From the NCBI RefSeq assembly GCF_017086465.1, contig NZ_CP070961.1, forward strand, positions 2,666,001 to 2,730,000: a stretch of 64,000 bases of DNA. The letters are read 5' to 3'. Made by a program: the position numbers and the translations under genes. Origin of the DNA: Nocardioides sp. zg-1228. GTDB taxonomy: Bacteria; Actinomycetota; Actinomycetes; Propionibacteriales; Nocardioidaceae. Positions 8,224 through 16,262 of the stretch are shown here, one piece after another. The notes beneath the pieces were generated by a model. That model saw nothing but the letters and a program-made list of their open reading frames with translations. It was not told the DNA's origin and did no database searches. The stretch's first letter is position 1; every line of letters begins with the position of its first letter.

Positions 8224-9693
8224 TCAGGCCAGGGCCGACTGCAGCCGCGCCAGGCTGCGGTCGCGGCCGAGCAGCTCCATCGACTCGAACAGCGGCGGGC
8301 TCACCCGCCGGCCGGTCACGGCCACCCGGACAGGACCGAAGGCCACGCGCGGCTTGAGCTCCATGCCCTCGATCAGCGCCACCCGCAGCGCCTCCTCGAT
8401 GGCCGCGGTCGACCACGTCTCGACGCCGACCAGGGCGTCGTACGCTGCCTGGACGACGCCGCGGCCGGTCTCGTCGAGCACCTTCGCGACGTCGTCGGCG
8501 TCGCGCTCGAACGCTGCCTCGTCGACGAAGAGGAAGCCGAGCATCGGCGCGGCCTCGGTGAGCTTGTTGATCCGCTCGGCGACCAGCGGCATCGCCAGCT
8601 CGAGCAGCTGGGCGTCGGCATCGGCGACGGGGTCGCCGACGACGCCCGCCGACTTGAGGAAGGGCAGCGCCCGGTGGGTGATCTCGTCGATCGGCAGCAG
8701 CCGCATCTGCGAGGTGTTGATCGCCTCGGCCTTCTTGAGGTCGAAGCGGGCCGGGTTGGGGTTGACGTCCTTGATGTCGAACGCCTCGACCATCTCGGCC
8801 ATCGAGAACACGTCGCGGTCGGCCGCGATCGACCAGCCCAGCAGGGCCAGGTAGTTGAGCAGGCCCTCGGGCAGGAAGCCCTGCTCGCGGTAGGCCAGGG
8901 CGTGTGCCTCGGGGTCGCGCTTGGAGAGCTTCTTGTTGCCCTGGCCCATCACGTACGGCAGGTGGCCGTAGGCCGGGACCTGCTCGGCGATGCCGAGCTC
9001 CACCAGCGCCTCGAACAGCGCGAGCTGGCGCGGCGTGCTGGAGAGCAGGTCCTCGCCGCGCAGGACGTGGGTGATCTGCATCAGGGCGTCGTCGACGGGG
9101 TTGACCAGCGTGTAGAGCGGGTCGCCGTTGGCACGCGAGAGCGCGAAGTCGGGCACGTTCTCGGTCGCGAAGGTGATCTCGCCGCGCACCAGGTCGTCCC
9201 AGCCGATGGAGCCGTCGGGCATCCGGAACCGGACGACGGGGCGGCGCCCCTCGGCCTCGAACGCGGCGCGCTGCTCGTCGGTGAGGTCGCGGCAGAACCC
9301 GTCGTAGCCCTGCATCTTCGAGCCCGACGCCTTGCGGCGGGCGTCGACCTCCTCGGTCGTGCAGAAGCAGTCGTAGGTGTAGGACGACTCGCGCAGCCGG
9401 GCGAGGACGTCGCGGTAGACGTCGCCGCGCTCGCTCTGCAGGTAGGGCCCGTGGGGTCCGCCGACCTCGATGCCCTCGTCCCAGTCGAGGCCGAGCCAGC
9501 GCCACAGCTCGAGGATGGCGTCGTAGGACTCCTGCGTGCTCCGCTCGCGGTCGGTGTCCTCCATCCGGAAGACGATCTGCCCTCCGTGGTGGCGCGCGAA
9601 GGCCCAGTTGAACAGGGCCGTGCGGACCAGGCCGACGTGCGGCGAGCCCGTGGGCGAGGGACAGAAGCGGACGCGGACGGGGCTGCTGCTCAT
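8224..9693 (-). CDS. gltX: Glutamyl-tRNA synthetase
   Basis: 489 residues, normal for bacterial class I GluRS. The HIGH-type motif appears as [19 protein letters not shown] near residue 10-30 and the KMSKS-type motif as KKLSKRD near residue 255. It attaches glutamate to tRNA-Glu in the cytoplasm. In actinobacteria, which normally lack GlnRS, GluRS also misacylates tRNA-Gln for conversion by GatCAB. Fittingly, genes for tRNA-Glu and tRNA-Gln lie about 1.1 kb downstream on the same strand. It sits between the FAH-family gene (25-bp gap) and the CPBP protease. Confidence 0.96.
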   Translation of the reverse strand: MSSSPVRVRFCPSPTGSPHVGLVRTALFNWAFARHHGGQIVFRMEDTDRERSTQESYDAILELWRWLGLDWDEGIEVGGPHGPYLQSERGDVYRDVLARLRESSYTYDCFCTTEEVDARRKASGSKMQGYDGFCRDLTDEQRAAFEAEGRRPVVRFRMPDGSIGWDDLVRGEITFATENVPDFALSRANGDPLYTLVNPVDDALMQITHVLRGEDLLSSTPRQLALFEALVELGIAEQVPAYGHLPYVMGQGNKKLSKRDPEAHALAYREQGFLPEGLLNYLALLGWSIAADRDVFSMAEMVEAFDIKDVNPNPARFDLKKAEAINTSQMRLLPIDEITHRALPFLKSAGVVGDPVADADAQLLELAMPLVAERINKLTEAAPMLGFLFVDEAAFERDADDVAKVLDETGRGVVQAAYDALVGVETWSTAAIEEALRVALIEGMELKPRVAFGPVRVAVTGRRVSPPLFESMELLGRDRSLARLQSALA

Positions 9694-9718
9694 GGGGATG
9701 GCTCTCTCGTGTGGCCGG

Positions 9719-10531
9719 TCAGCTGCGCCGGGCGACGGGGTTGGTCAGGGCGCCGATGCCGGCGATCGAGATCTCCACCTCGTCGCCGACCTGCATGGGG
9801 CCGACACCCTCGGGGGTCCCGGTCAGGATCACGTCGCCGGGCAGCAGCGTCATGACGGACGAGACGTGCGCGACGAGGGTCGGCACGTCGAAGATCATGT
9901 CGGCCGTCGAGCCGTCCTGGACGACGTCGCCGTTGAGGTGCGTCTGCACCGCGCGGCCGTCGATGAACGCCTGCGGGTCGAGGTCGGTCTCGATCCACGG
10001 GCCGATCGGGCAGAAGGAGTCGAAGCCCTTGGCCCGGGTGAACTGCACGTCGGAGCGCTGGAGGTCGCGTGCGGTGACGTCGTTGGCGATCGTGTAGCCG
10101 AAGATCACGTCGGTCGCCTGCTCGGCGGGCACGTCGCGGCAGATGCGGCCGATCACCACGGCCAGCTCGCCCTCGTACTGCAGGTTGCTGGTCTGCGTCG
10201 GGTAGAAGATCGGGTCGCCCGGGCCGACCACCGTGGTGTTGGGCTTGAGGAACATCAGCGGCTCGGCCGGGAGGTCGTTGCCCAGCTCGGCGGCGTGGGC
10301 GGCGTAGTTGCGGCCGATGCCGACGACCTTGCTGCGCGGGATGATCGGCGCGAGGAGCCGTACGTCGGCGAGACGGTGCTGTTCGTCGAGGGGCTTGACC
10401 CCGGCGTAGAGCGGGTCGCCCGCGAGGGCCACCACCACGGAGTCCTCGTCGGGCTGGCCGAACTCGTCGACCTCCCCGGTGACGACCCCGAACCGCGGCT
10501 CCTCGCCCGTGCTGAACCGACAGATGCGCAT
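9719..10531 (-). CDS. Fumarylacetoacetate hydrolase (FAH) family protein
   Basis: 270 residues. The C-terminal FAH fold is clear, with [15 protein letters not shown], the metal-binding EGELAVVIG (Glu-x-Glu) and a later [16 protein letters not shown] segment, ending with [14 protein letters not shown]. Members hydrolyse or decarboxylate acylpyruvates and 2-hydroxyhepta-dienedioate-like compounds; the substrate here cannot be assigned. A TAGCCT box 6 bases before the ATG suggests a leaderless mRNA. It is upstream of gltX in the same direction, a pairing I recall as common in actinobacteria. Confidence 0.9.
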   Translation of the reverse strand: MRICRFSTGEEPRFGVVTGEVDEFGQPDEDSVVVALAGDPLYAGVKPLDEQHRLADVRLLAPIIPRSKVVGIGRNYAAHAAELGNDLPAEPLMFLKPNTTVVGPGDPIFYPTQTSNLQYEGELAVVIGRICRDVPAEQATDVIFGYTIANDVTARDLQRSDVQFTRAKGFDSFCPIGPWIETDLDPQAFIDGRAVQTHLNGDVVQDGSTADMIFDVPTLVAHVSSVMTLLPGDVILTGTPEGVGPMQVGDEVEISIAGIGALTNPVARRS

Positions 10532-10630
10532 GGGTCGAGGCTATCCAACCGCGGTCTGCCCGGCCCACGTCGGGCGGCTCCCGCGGTCGGTCCGGCTGCT
10601 GCCCCGGCTGCTACCCCGGCTGCTGCCCGG

Positions 10631-11992
10631 CTACTGCCCGGCCGCGCGGTGCAGTGCGGCCAGGGTCGCCGCGACGTCCTCGACGGTCGTCGACCAGTTG
10701 CTCACGCTGACCCGCAGCACCGCGCGGCCGTGCCAGGTCGACCCGGTGGTCCACGCCGTCCCCTCCGCGAGCATCGCCTCGACCACGGCGCGGGTGCGGT
10801 CGTCGTCGCCGAACGTGGCGCAGACCTGGGTGAAGTCCACGTCGTTGAGCACCGCGGCGCCCTCGATGGCGGCGATCCCCTCGGCGAACGCCTCCGCGTG
10901 GTCGCAGAAGCCGTCGACCAGGTCGGCCACGCCGTCGCGTCCCAGCGCCCGGAGCACCGCCCACACCGGGAACGCCCGGCCCCGGCGGCTGATCTCCGGC
11001 ACCTTGTCGAACGGCTCCCCCGTCGCGTCGTGGACCAGGTAGTCGCCGTGCATGCCCATCGCCGCCCGCAGCGCGGCCCGGTCGCGGACGATCGCCAGCC
11101 CGCAGTCGTAGGGGACGTTGAGGGTCTTGTGGGCGTCGGTGGCCCAGGAGTCGGCACGATCGGCGCCCGCCAGGAGGTGGCGCCGGCGCGGCGACGCGCC
11201 CGCGAAGAGCCCGAACGCGCCGTCGACGTGGACCCACGCCCCGGCGTCGTGGGCAGCGGTGACCGTGGCGTCGAAGGGGTCGAACGCCCCGGAGTGGACG
11301 TTGCCGGCCTGCAGGCACACCACGGTCGGGCGCCCGTCGCCCGCGTCCAGCGCGCTGGCGAGCGCCGCGGGCTCGACGCGCCCCTGGTCGTCGACCGCGA
11401 CCGCCTCGGGCGCACCGAGGCCGAGGTAGCGCAGGGCCAGGTCGATCGTGTCGTGCCGCTCGGCGCCGACGAGGACGCGGACGCCGGGCGACGCGGCGAG
11501 CCCGCGCTCGGCGACGTCCCAGTCGGCGCGCCGCAGCACCTCGTCGCGCGCTGCGGCGAGGCAGGTGAAGTTGGCCATCGTGCCGCCGGTGACGAAGCCG
11601 ACCGCGCTGCCGGCGGGGAGGCCGAGCAGGTCGAGCACCCACGCCTCGGCCACGTCCTCGACGGCCGAGTGCGCGGGAGTGAGCAGCCGCAGGCCGGCGT
11701 TCTGGTCCCACGCGCTGACCAGCCAGTCCACGGCCAGGGCGGCCGGATGGGTGCCGCCGATGACGAACCCGAAGAAGCGCCCGCCCGGCATCGCCGTCAG
11801 CCCGGGGTCGCAGGCGCGGGCCAGCTCGTCGACCACCGCGACCGGGTCGGTGGGACCGTCGGGGAGCTGCGGGTCGAGCCGGCCGAGCACCTCTTCGGCG
11901 CCCAGCCGCGGCGGCACCGGGCGGTCGGCGAGCGAGGTGAGCCACTCGACCGCGTGCTCGTGGGCACGGTCGAGACCGGCGGTGCGGTCCAT
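10631..11992 (-). CDS. PLP-dependent group II decarboxylase
   Basis: 453 residues from the chosen ATG. The fold is that of aromatic amino acid, glutamate or diaminobutyrate decarboxylases. The PLP lysine lies in DAHKTLNVPYD, and AWVHVDGAFG carries the cofactor-pairing aspartate. An ATG 57 bases further upstream would add 19 residues, but the core homology starts at about DRAHEHAVEWL, so the shorter form is preferred. It has no close operon partner; the gene upstream diverges. The amino acid substrate is unknown. Confidence 0.85.
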   Translation of the reverse strand: MDRTAGLDRAHEHAVEWLTSLADRPVPPRLGAEEVLGRLDPQLPDGPTDPVAVVDELARACDPGLTAMPGGRFFGFVIGGTHPAALAVDWLVSAWDQNAGLRLLTPAHSAVEDVAEAWVLDLLGLPAGSAVGFVTGGTMANFTCLAAARDEVLRRADWDVAERGLAASPGVRVLVGAERHDTIDLALRYLGLGAPEAVAVDDQGRVEPAALASALDAGDGRPTVVCLQAGNVHSGAFDPFDATVTAAHDAGAWVHVDGAFGLFAGASPRRRHLLAGADRADSWATDAHKTLNVPYDCGLAIVRDRAALRAAMGMHGDYLVHDATGEPFDKVPEISRRGRAFPVWAVLRALGRDGVADLVDGFCDHAEAFAEGIAAIEGAAVLNDVDFTQVCATFGDDDRTRAVVEAMLAEGTAWTTGSTWHGRAVLRVSVSNWSTTVEDVAATLAALHRAAGQ

Positions 11993-12075
11993 CCCGGCAG
12001 TGTCCCCCCGGCGCCACCCCACGTCGAGAGCCCTCGAAGCGGCCGGCACGGGGTGGCGGCACTAGCCTCGGTTCG

Positions 12076-12945
12076 GTGCACGTGCTGTCAGCCGCCGAGT
12101 GGCGCCCCCTCGCCGAGGCGCACGCCGCCCGGGTCGACGACCTCGTCGGGCCGCACCTCGCGCGTCGGGCCGGCCAGGTCCGGCACCCGGTGCACGACTT
12201 CCTGTTCACCTACTACTCCCAGCGGCCCGCCCAGCTGCGGCGCTGGCACCCCGGCCACGGCGTCGCGCTGGAGGACGCGACGGAGCACGCCGGCCTGAAG
12301 GGCTACGGGGGCGACCCGGTCGCCGTCACCGAGGCGTACGTCGCCTCCCAGCGCCCGCTGCTCGACCAGCTGCACACCCTGCTGGCCGCGACCGCCGCCC
12401 GGGCCCCGCAGCTGGGCTGCTTCGGGCTGCACGAGTGGGCGATGGTGCACCGCGCCGACCGGGTCCCCGGCGGCACCCGCCACGACCGGCCGCTGCGGCT
12501 CGGGCAGGAGGGCACCGACGCGGTCGTCGAGTCGCACCGCATCGCCTGCTCCCACTTCGACGCCTATCGCTTCTTCACCCCCAGCGCGCGCCCGCTCAAC
12601 CAGCTGCGGCCGGGCCGCGACGACCGCCCCGCCTTCGAGCAGCCGGGCTGCCTGCACGCCGGGATGGACCTCTACAAGCACGCCTTCCGGCTCACGCCGA
12701 TGATCCCCAGCGAGCTGGTCGCCGACTGCTTCGAGCTCGCGCGCGACATCCGGGTGCTCGACATGCGCGCGGCGCCCTACGACCTGACCGACCTGGGCTA
12801 CTCCCCCGTCAGGATCGAGACCGCCGAGGGCAAGCGCGAGTACGTCGAGGCGCAGCGCGCGTTCGCCGAGCGCGGCGCGCCGCTGCGCGCGCGGCTCCTC
12901 GCGGAGTGCGAGCGGCTCCTGGCGCTCGTGCCCGAGCCGGTCTGA
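12076..12945 (+). CDS. Conserved actinobacterial protein, usually annotated 3-methyladenine DNA glycosylase
   Basis: 289 residues, no signal peptide or membrane segment. I recognise the family by its N-terminal HPVHDFLFTYYS and RRWHPG segments and a central GLHEWAMVHR. Databases commonly call it a 3-methyladenine DNA glycosylase, but it shows no helix-hairpin-helix or AlkA/Tag motif I can identify, so the enzymatic label is weak. The many conserved His, Trp and Tyr residues suggest a ligand or metal site. It starts with GTG 7 bases after TAGCCT (12063-12068), hence probably leaderless. Confidence 0.7.
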   Translation: MHVLSAAEWRPLAEAHAARVDDLVGPHLARRAGQVRHPVHDFLFTYYSQRPAQLRRWHPGHGVALEDATEHAGLKGYGGDPVAVTEAYVASQRPLLDQLHTLLAATAARAPQLGCFGLHEWAMVHRADRVPGGTRHDRPLRLGQEGTDAVVESHRIACSHFDAYRFFTPSARPLNQLRPGRDDRPAFEQPGCLHAGMDLYKHAFRLTPMIPSELVADCFELARDIRVLDMRAAPYDLTDLGYSPVRIETAEGKREYVEAQRAFAERGAPLRARLLAECERLLALVPEPV

Positions 12946-12955
12946 CCCGCGCCCC

Positions 12956-13390
12956 TCACGTCGTCGGGGCGACGGTGAGGTCGACGACCTCGAGGTCGGG
13001 ATCGGCCGGCGGCTCGTCGAGGTCGACGCAGGCCCACGCGGTGACGTCGCCGTGGTGGTTGGACGTCCGCACGCACGGGCGTTCGGGCGCCTCGGCGCGC
13101 ACCTCGACCACCACGCCGGACGACGACGTGAACCGCTCGCCGGCGAGCTCGACCGACTCACCCGGAGCCAGCTCGAGGGGCTCGGCCCGACCCGCGGTGA
13201 GCACGGTCTGGTACTGCAGCCACTCCATCCGGCTCCGGTCGTCGTACATCGGCCGGGTGCGGTCGAGGCGGGAGTCCACCTCGAGCACGACCGGGACGAG
13301 GGCGGCGAAGAGCGCGGCGATCGCGAGCAGGCCGGCGGCCGCAGGGCCGAACCGACGGGTGCGAGCGGTCGGCGACGTCTGGGTGGTCAT
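12956..13390 (-). CDS. Hypothetical protein with one N-terminal membrane segment
   Basis: 144 residues. A basic N-terminus (ARTRRF) precedes one hydrophobic segment at about 15-38, followed by a roughly 105-residue extracytoplasmic domain with two cysteines (CVRT and ACVDLD) that could form a disulfide. No family is recognised. It begins 8 bases after the sulfotransferase stop, so the two are likely co-transcribed. It converges on the upstream glycosylase-labelled gene with a 10-bp gap. Confidence 0.65.
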   Translation of the reverse strand: MTTQTSPTARTRRFGPAAAGLLAIAALFAALVPVVLEVDSRLDRTRPMYDDRSRMEWLQYQTVLTAGRAEPLELAPGESVELAGERFTSSSGVVVEVRAEAPERPCVRTSNHHGDVTAWACVDLDEPPADPDLEVVDLTVAPTT

Positions 13391-13398
13391 CCTCGCCC

Positions 13399-14040
13399 TC
13401 AGAACTCGTAGCCGAAGGCCTCGATGGTGTCGGCGAACACCGTCGCCACGCGCTCCCTCGAGGCAGGGGTGTAGAGCTCGCGGTAGTGCCCGGCCGGCCG
13501 GGCGTTGCCCTTGGCCCGCGGCAGGTCGGGCTCGCCGGGCAGCCCGAGGTGCTCCCAGACCTCGCGCAGCTCGGCGTCGAGGCGCTCGTAGCGCAGGACC
13601 CGGTCGAGCGCCATCTTGCCGCGGATGCGGTAGAGCCGGCGGTTGTTGGCCAGCTGCTCGATCCAGACCTCCCGCACGTAGGTCTCGAAGTCGGGCAGCT
13701 CGGGACGGTCCTTGTACTTCCAGAAGTAGAGCGAGACCACGGCGTCCCACGGGTTGCGCTCGATCGCGAAGGTGAAGTAGTCGTCGAACACCTCGGCGCC
13801 GACGAGGTCGCGGGTGGCCTTGGCGCCCATGTGGTTGTAGGCCTTGCGCGGCAGGGGCGGGGACTGGAAGTTCTGCGGTGCACGACCGCCGGCCGCCTGG
13901 CGCAGCTTCTCGTCCTCGGGGCTGATCTCGGTGATGATGTCGTCGGGACCGCACACCTTCGACAACGCGATCTCCACGCTCGTCCCCGCCGTCTTGCGGG
14001 TCTTGAGGAAGATGAAGCGGTGCTGGTGGGACGCGATCAC
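13399..14040 (-). CDS. Sulfotransferase-family protein
   Basis: 213 residues. The N-terminal HRFIFLKTRKTAGTSVE resembles the 5'-phosphosulfate loop of PAPS-dependent sulfotransferases (Sulfotransfer_2 type), and FAIERNPWDAVVSLY matches the 3'-phosphate-binding region. Such enzymes sulfate carbohydrates or lipids. The GTG at 14040 is chosen because TAAGGT (14048-14053) lies 7 bases upstream and the phosphosulfate loop begins a few residues later. Neighbouring the membrane-anchored protein downstream may imply cell-envelope work, but the acceptor is unknown. Confidence 0.82.
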   Translation of the reverse strand: MIASHQHRFIFLKTRKTAGTSVEIALSKVCGPDDIITEISPEDEKLRQAAGGRAPQNFQSPPLPRKAYNHMGAKATRDLVGAEVFDDYFTFAIERNPWDAVVSLYFWKYKDRPELPDFETYVREVWIEQLANNRRLYRIRGKMALDRVLRYERLDAELREVWEHLGLPGEPDLPRAKGNARPAGHYRELYTPASRERVATVFADTIEAFGYEF

Positions 14041-14059
14041 GGGCACGACCTTATCCGCC

Positions 14060-14097
14060 GGGCCCATCCGTCGGGCCCATCCGTCGGGCCATCCGTC
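14060..14097. repeat. Short tandem repeat between sulfotransferase and pentapeptide genes
   Basis: Three head-to-tail copies of GGGCCCATCCGTC (13, 13 and 12 bases; the last lacks one C) fill the 90-bp gap between the divergent genes. It lies next to the sulfotransferase -10 box. It could be a slippage-prone spacer or a regulator site. Confidence 0.7.
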
Positions 14098-14130
14098 GAG
14101 TCGGACCGACCCCACGGCTACGGTGGCGCC

Positions 14131-14739
14131 GTGACCGAGCCGAGGACAGCCACCGGGACCCATCTGCGCGGTGAGGACTGGTACGGCGAGGACCTCGGCG
14201 CGGCGCGCTTCGTCGAGTGCACCTTCACCGACGTGGACCTCTCCGAGGCGACGTCGTCGGGTGCCACGTTCGAGCGGTGCACCTTCCACGGCACCCGGTT
14301 CAACGACTCGGTGCACACCGCGACGGCGTTCGTCGGCTGCGACTTCCGCCGCGCGTCGTTCTTCGGCGCGACGCTCGACGGGTGCAAGCTCGTCGGCTCG
14401 GTCTTCTCCGAGTGCACGATGCGCCCCCTCACGGTCCTCGGCGGGTCGTGGCTCGGGGTGACGATCCGCGGCACCAACCTCTCCCGCCTCGACCTGACCG
14501 GCGTCGACCTGCGCGAGGCCGACCTGTCCCAGTCGGACCTCACCCTCACCGTGCTCGCCCGCACGCGCCTCGACCGCGCCGTGCTCCGACAGGCCAAGCT
14601 CGACCGCACCGACCTCCGCGGCGCCGCCCTCGACGGCGTCGACTTGGCCGCCGCCGACCTCCGGCGTACGCGCCTCGACCTCGCGGGCGCCGTCCTCCTC
14701 GCCGAGCTCCACGGCGCGGACGTCGACGGCTCCCCCTGA
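14131..14739 (+). CDS. Pentapeptide-repeat protein
   Basis: 202 residues made almost wholly of pentapeptide repeats of the A(D/N)LXX type, for example GVDLREADLSQSDL and KLDRTDLRGAALDGV, predicted to fold as a right-handed quadrilateral beta-helix. The size is like Qnr/MfpA proteins that mimic DNA and protect gyrase, but most family members have unknown roles. The GTG start lies 6 bases after TACGGT (14119-14124), a leaderless arrangement. It diverges from the sulfotransferase gene. Confidence 0.85.
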   Translation: MTEPRTATGTHLRGEDWYGEDLGAARFVECTFTDVDLSEATSSGATFERCTFHGTRFNDSVHTATAFVGCDFRRASFFGATLDGCKLVGSVFSECTMRPLTVLGGSWLGVTIRGTNLSRLDLTGVDLREADLSQSDLTLTVLARTRLDRAVLRQAKLDRTDLRGAALDGVDLAAADLRRTRLDLAGAVLLAELHGADVDGSP

Positions 14740-14756
14740 CCGCTCAACCCGCCCCC

Positions 14757-14813
14757 TCCCCGCTAGGACACCCGGATCCGGGCCGTTGAGCGGGGATCTC
14801 CCCGCTCGAGCAC
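14757..14813 (+). repeat. Dispersed palindromic repeat, copy A
   Basis: A 57-bp unit that matches 14867-14923 at 54 of 57 positions by eye. It contains CCCGGATCCGGG and a TTGAGCGGGGA / TCCCCGCTCGA inverted pair. It starts 17 bases after the pentapeptide-repeat gene and could serve as its terminator. Confidence 0.8.
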
Positions 14814-14850
14814 CGCAGCGCAGCCCCCAGCTCCCAGCTCCCAGCATGAG

Positions 14851-14920
14851 CACTAGACACGTCCCGTCCCCGCTAGGACACCCGGATCCGGGCCGTTGAG
14901 CGGGGACGTCCCCGCTCAAG
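14851..14920 (+). repeat. Dispersed palindromic repeat, copy B
   Basis: A 70-bp unit aligned without gaps (about 58 of 70 identical) with the inverse of 30362-30431. It holds the 12-bp palindrome CCCGGATCCGGG and, at 14897-14920, a 24-bp overlapping palindrome with arms TTGAGCGGGGA and TCCCCGCTCAA around CG. The stop codon of the downstream TetR gene (14916-14918, minus strand) lies inside this palindrome. Confidence 0.82.
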
Positions 14921-15476
14921 CACCCCCGCGCAGCCGCGCCCGCAGGCCGTCGAGGAGCAGGTCGAGCCCGAGGTCGAAGTCGGGCAGCGAGTCGAGGGGG
15001 CGTTCGACCGCACCGAGGCTGACGGCCTGGCGGGCGGTCTGCTCCTCGAAGGCGTGGCCGAACACGTAGTGCACGAGCGCGTGGGAGGCGACGGGCACCA
15101 GCTCGGACGGGACGTCGGCGTCGGTGAGGACCTTCTCGAGCTCGGCGACCGGCGCCGCGGCGCCGAGGCCGAAGGCCCACACGGTCGCGACCACGTCGGC
15201 GCCGTCGGTGCAGGCGAGCATCGCCTCGCGCAGCTCGGAGCAGATCTCGCGCACCCGGTCGGGCCACTCCGAGGCGGTACGCGCTCGCGCACCGCGGGCG
15301 AGGATCTCGTCGGCCACCGCCGCCAGCAGCGCCTGCTTGCTCGGGAAGTGGTGGTAGATCGCGCTGGGCTGGACGTCGAGCTCGGCGCCGAGGCGCCGCA
15401 TCGTGAGCGCCGCGAGCCCGTGGGCGTCGAGCAGGGCGACGGCGTGGTCGAGCACGTCGCTGCGCCTGTGGGCCAC
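14916..15476 (-). CDS. bioQ: TetR-family regulator of biotin uptake (BioQ-like)
   Basis: 186 residues. A TetR helix-turn-helix lies at about 20-45 (LTMRRLGAELDVQPSAIYHHFPSKQAL), followed by a helical C-terminal domain. The GTG at 15476 is chosen because GGAGGG sits 3 bases upstream and the alternative ATG further out would place coding sequence over the operators. It diverges from bioY, and two TGAAC-N3-GTTCA palindromes lie between, very like the TGAAC-N3-GTTAC site known for BioQ of mycobacteria and corynebacteria. Operator 1 fills the spacer of its own promoter, so autorepression is expected. The BioQ identity is inferred from context. Confidence 0.78.
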   Translation of the reverse strand: MAHRRSDVLDHAVALLDAHGLAALTMRRLGAELDVQPSAIYHHFPSKQALLAAVADEILARGARARTASEWPDRVREICSELREAMLACTDGADVVATVWAFGLGAAAPVAELEKVLTDADVPSELVPVASHALVHYVFGHAFEEQTARQAVSLGAVERPLDSLPDFDLGLDLLLDGLRARLRGGA

Positions 15477-15500
15477 GCACCCTCCCGGTCCTGGACGTCG

Positions 15501-15529
15501 TTGACGGGCCGTCGGCGCCACCCTAGCCT
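15501..15529 (+). promoter_or_regulatory. bioY promoter
   Basis: TTGACG (15501-15506) and TAGCCT (15524-15529) are separated by exactly 17 bases. The BioQ-type operators begin at the end of the -10 box. On the minus strand TAGGGT (complement of 15520-15525) with TTCAGG 17 bases upstream gives an overlapping divergent promoter for the TetR gene. Confidence 0.78.
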
Positions 15530-15558
15530 GAACACCGTTCAGCCTGAACACCGTTCAG
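15528..15558. promoter_or_regulatory. Two tandem BioQ-type operators
   Basis: CTGAACACCGTTCAG occurs twice, at 15528-15542 and 15544-15558, each a 6-bp inverted repeat around ACC. Centres are 16 bases apart, so two dimers would bind on nearly neighbouring faces. They cover the bioY transcription start and the spacer of the TetR promoter. Confidence 0.85.
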
Positions 15559-15586
15559 GTCCCCCGTCCAGCCGCCGAGGACCACC

Positions 15587-16228
15587 GTGCCCGCCTCCAC
15601 CCCCGCCTCCACCCCCGCCTCCACCCCCGACGCCGCGCCCGACATCGCGGTCCACGAGCGGCACGCCCGCTCCTCCCCCACCCGCGACATCGCGCTCGTC
15701 GCCGCGTTCGGGGCACTGATCTGCGCGAGTGCCTACATCGGCGCAGTCCCCGTCGGGAGCGCCGGCGTGCCGATCACCCTCCAGACGCTCACGGTGATGC
15801 TGGCCGGCTGCGTCCTCGGCCCGCTGCGCGGCTTCTCCGCCGTGATGCTCTACCTCGCACTGGGAGCCGTCGGCCTGCCGGTCTTCGCCGAGCACTCGTC
15901 GGGCATCGGCGTGTTCAGCGGCCCGAGCGGCGGCTACCTGATCGCGTTCCCGCTCGCCGCGGCGCTCGCCGGCTTCCTGGTGGAGTACGTCGCGCGCGAG
16001 CGCCGCACCCGGGCGATCGTCGTCTTCGCGTGCTCGTTCACCGCCGGCGCGCTGGTCGTCCACCTCCTCGGGATCCTCGGGATGATGCGCTTCTTTGACA
16101 TCTCCTTCGCCGAGGCGGCCGCCTACGACGCGCCGTTCTGGATCGGTGACGTGGTGAAGACCTCACTGGTCGCGATGATCGCCGCCGAGGTGCACCGGGC
16201 GTTCCCGCAGCTTCTGCAGCGCGACTGA
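15587..16228 (+). CDS. bioY: BioY biotin transporter, substrate-binding (S) component
   Basis: 213 residues with about six membrane segments. BioY features include VPITLQTLTVMLAGCVLGPLRG-type sequence, GLPVFA and a GPSGGYLIAFP segment. It captures biotin in the membrane and works with BioM and BioN. The N-terminus carries three Pro-Ala-Ser-Thr units encoded by a 12-bp tandem repeat. The GTG start has GAGG 7 bases upstream. It is first in bioY-bioM-bioN and lies under two BioQ-type operators, so expression should rise when biotin is scarce. Confidence 0.93.
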   Translation: MPASTPASTPASTPDAAPDIAVHERHARSSPTRDIALVAAFGALICASAYIGAVPVGSAGVPITLQTLTVMLAGCVLGPLRGFSAVMLYLALGAVGLPVFAEHSSGIGVFSGPSGGYLIAFPLAAALAGFLVEYVARERRTRAIVVFACSFTAGALVVHLLGILGMMRFFDISFAEAAAYDAPFWIGDVVKTSLVAMIAAEVHRAFPQLLQRD

Positions 16229-16262
16229 CCGCGGACATCGGGACAGGACACCGGGACACGGC

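Noticed and set aside
9536..12298. A 920-codon frame on the plus strand over gltX, the FAH gene and the decarboxylase
   Set aside because: It crosses three well-supported minus-strand genes, has no domain resemblance and a biased composition.
15587..15628. A real extra cytoplasmic domain at the BioY N-terminus
   Set aside because: The Pro-Ala-Ser-Thr units come from a 12-bp tandem DNA repeat and look like a flexible tail; start choice a few codons downstream would remove them.
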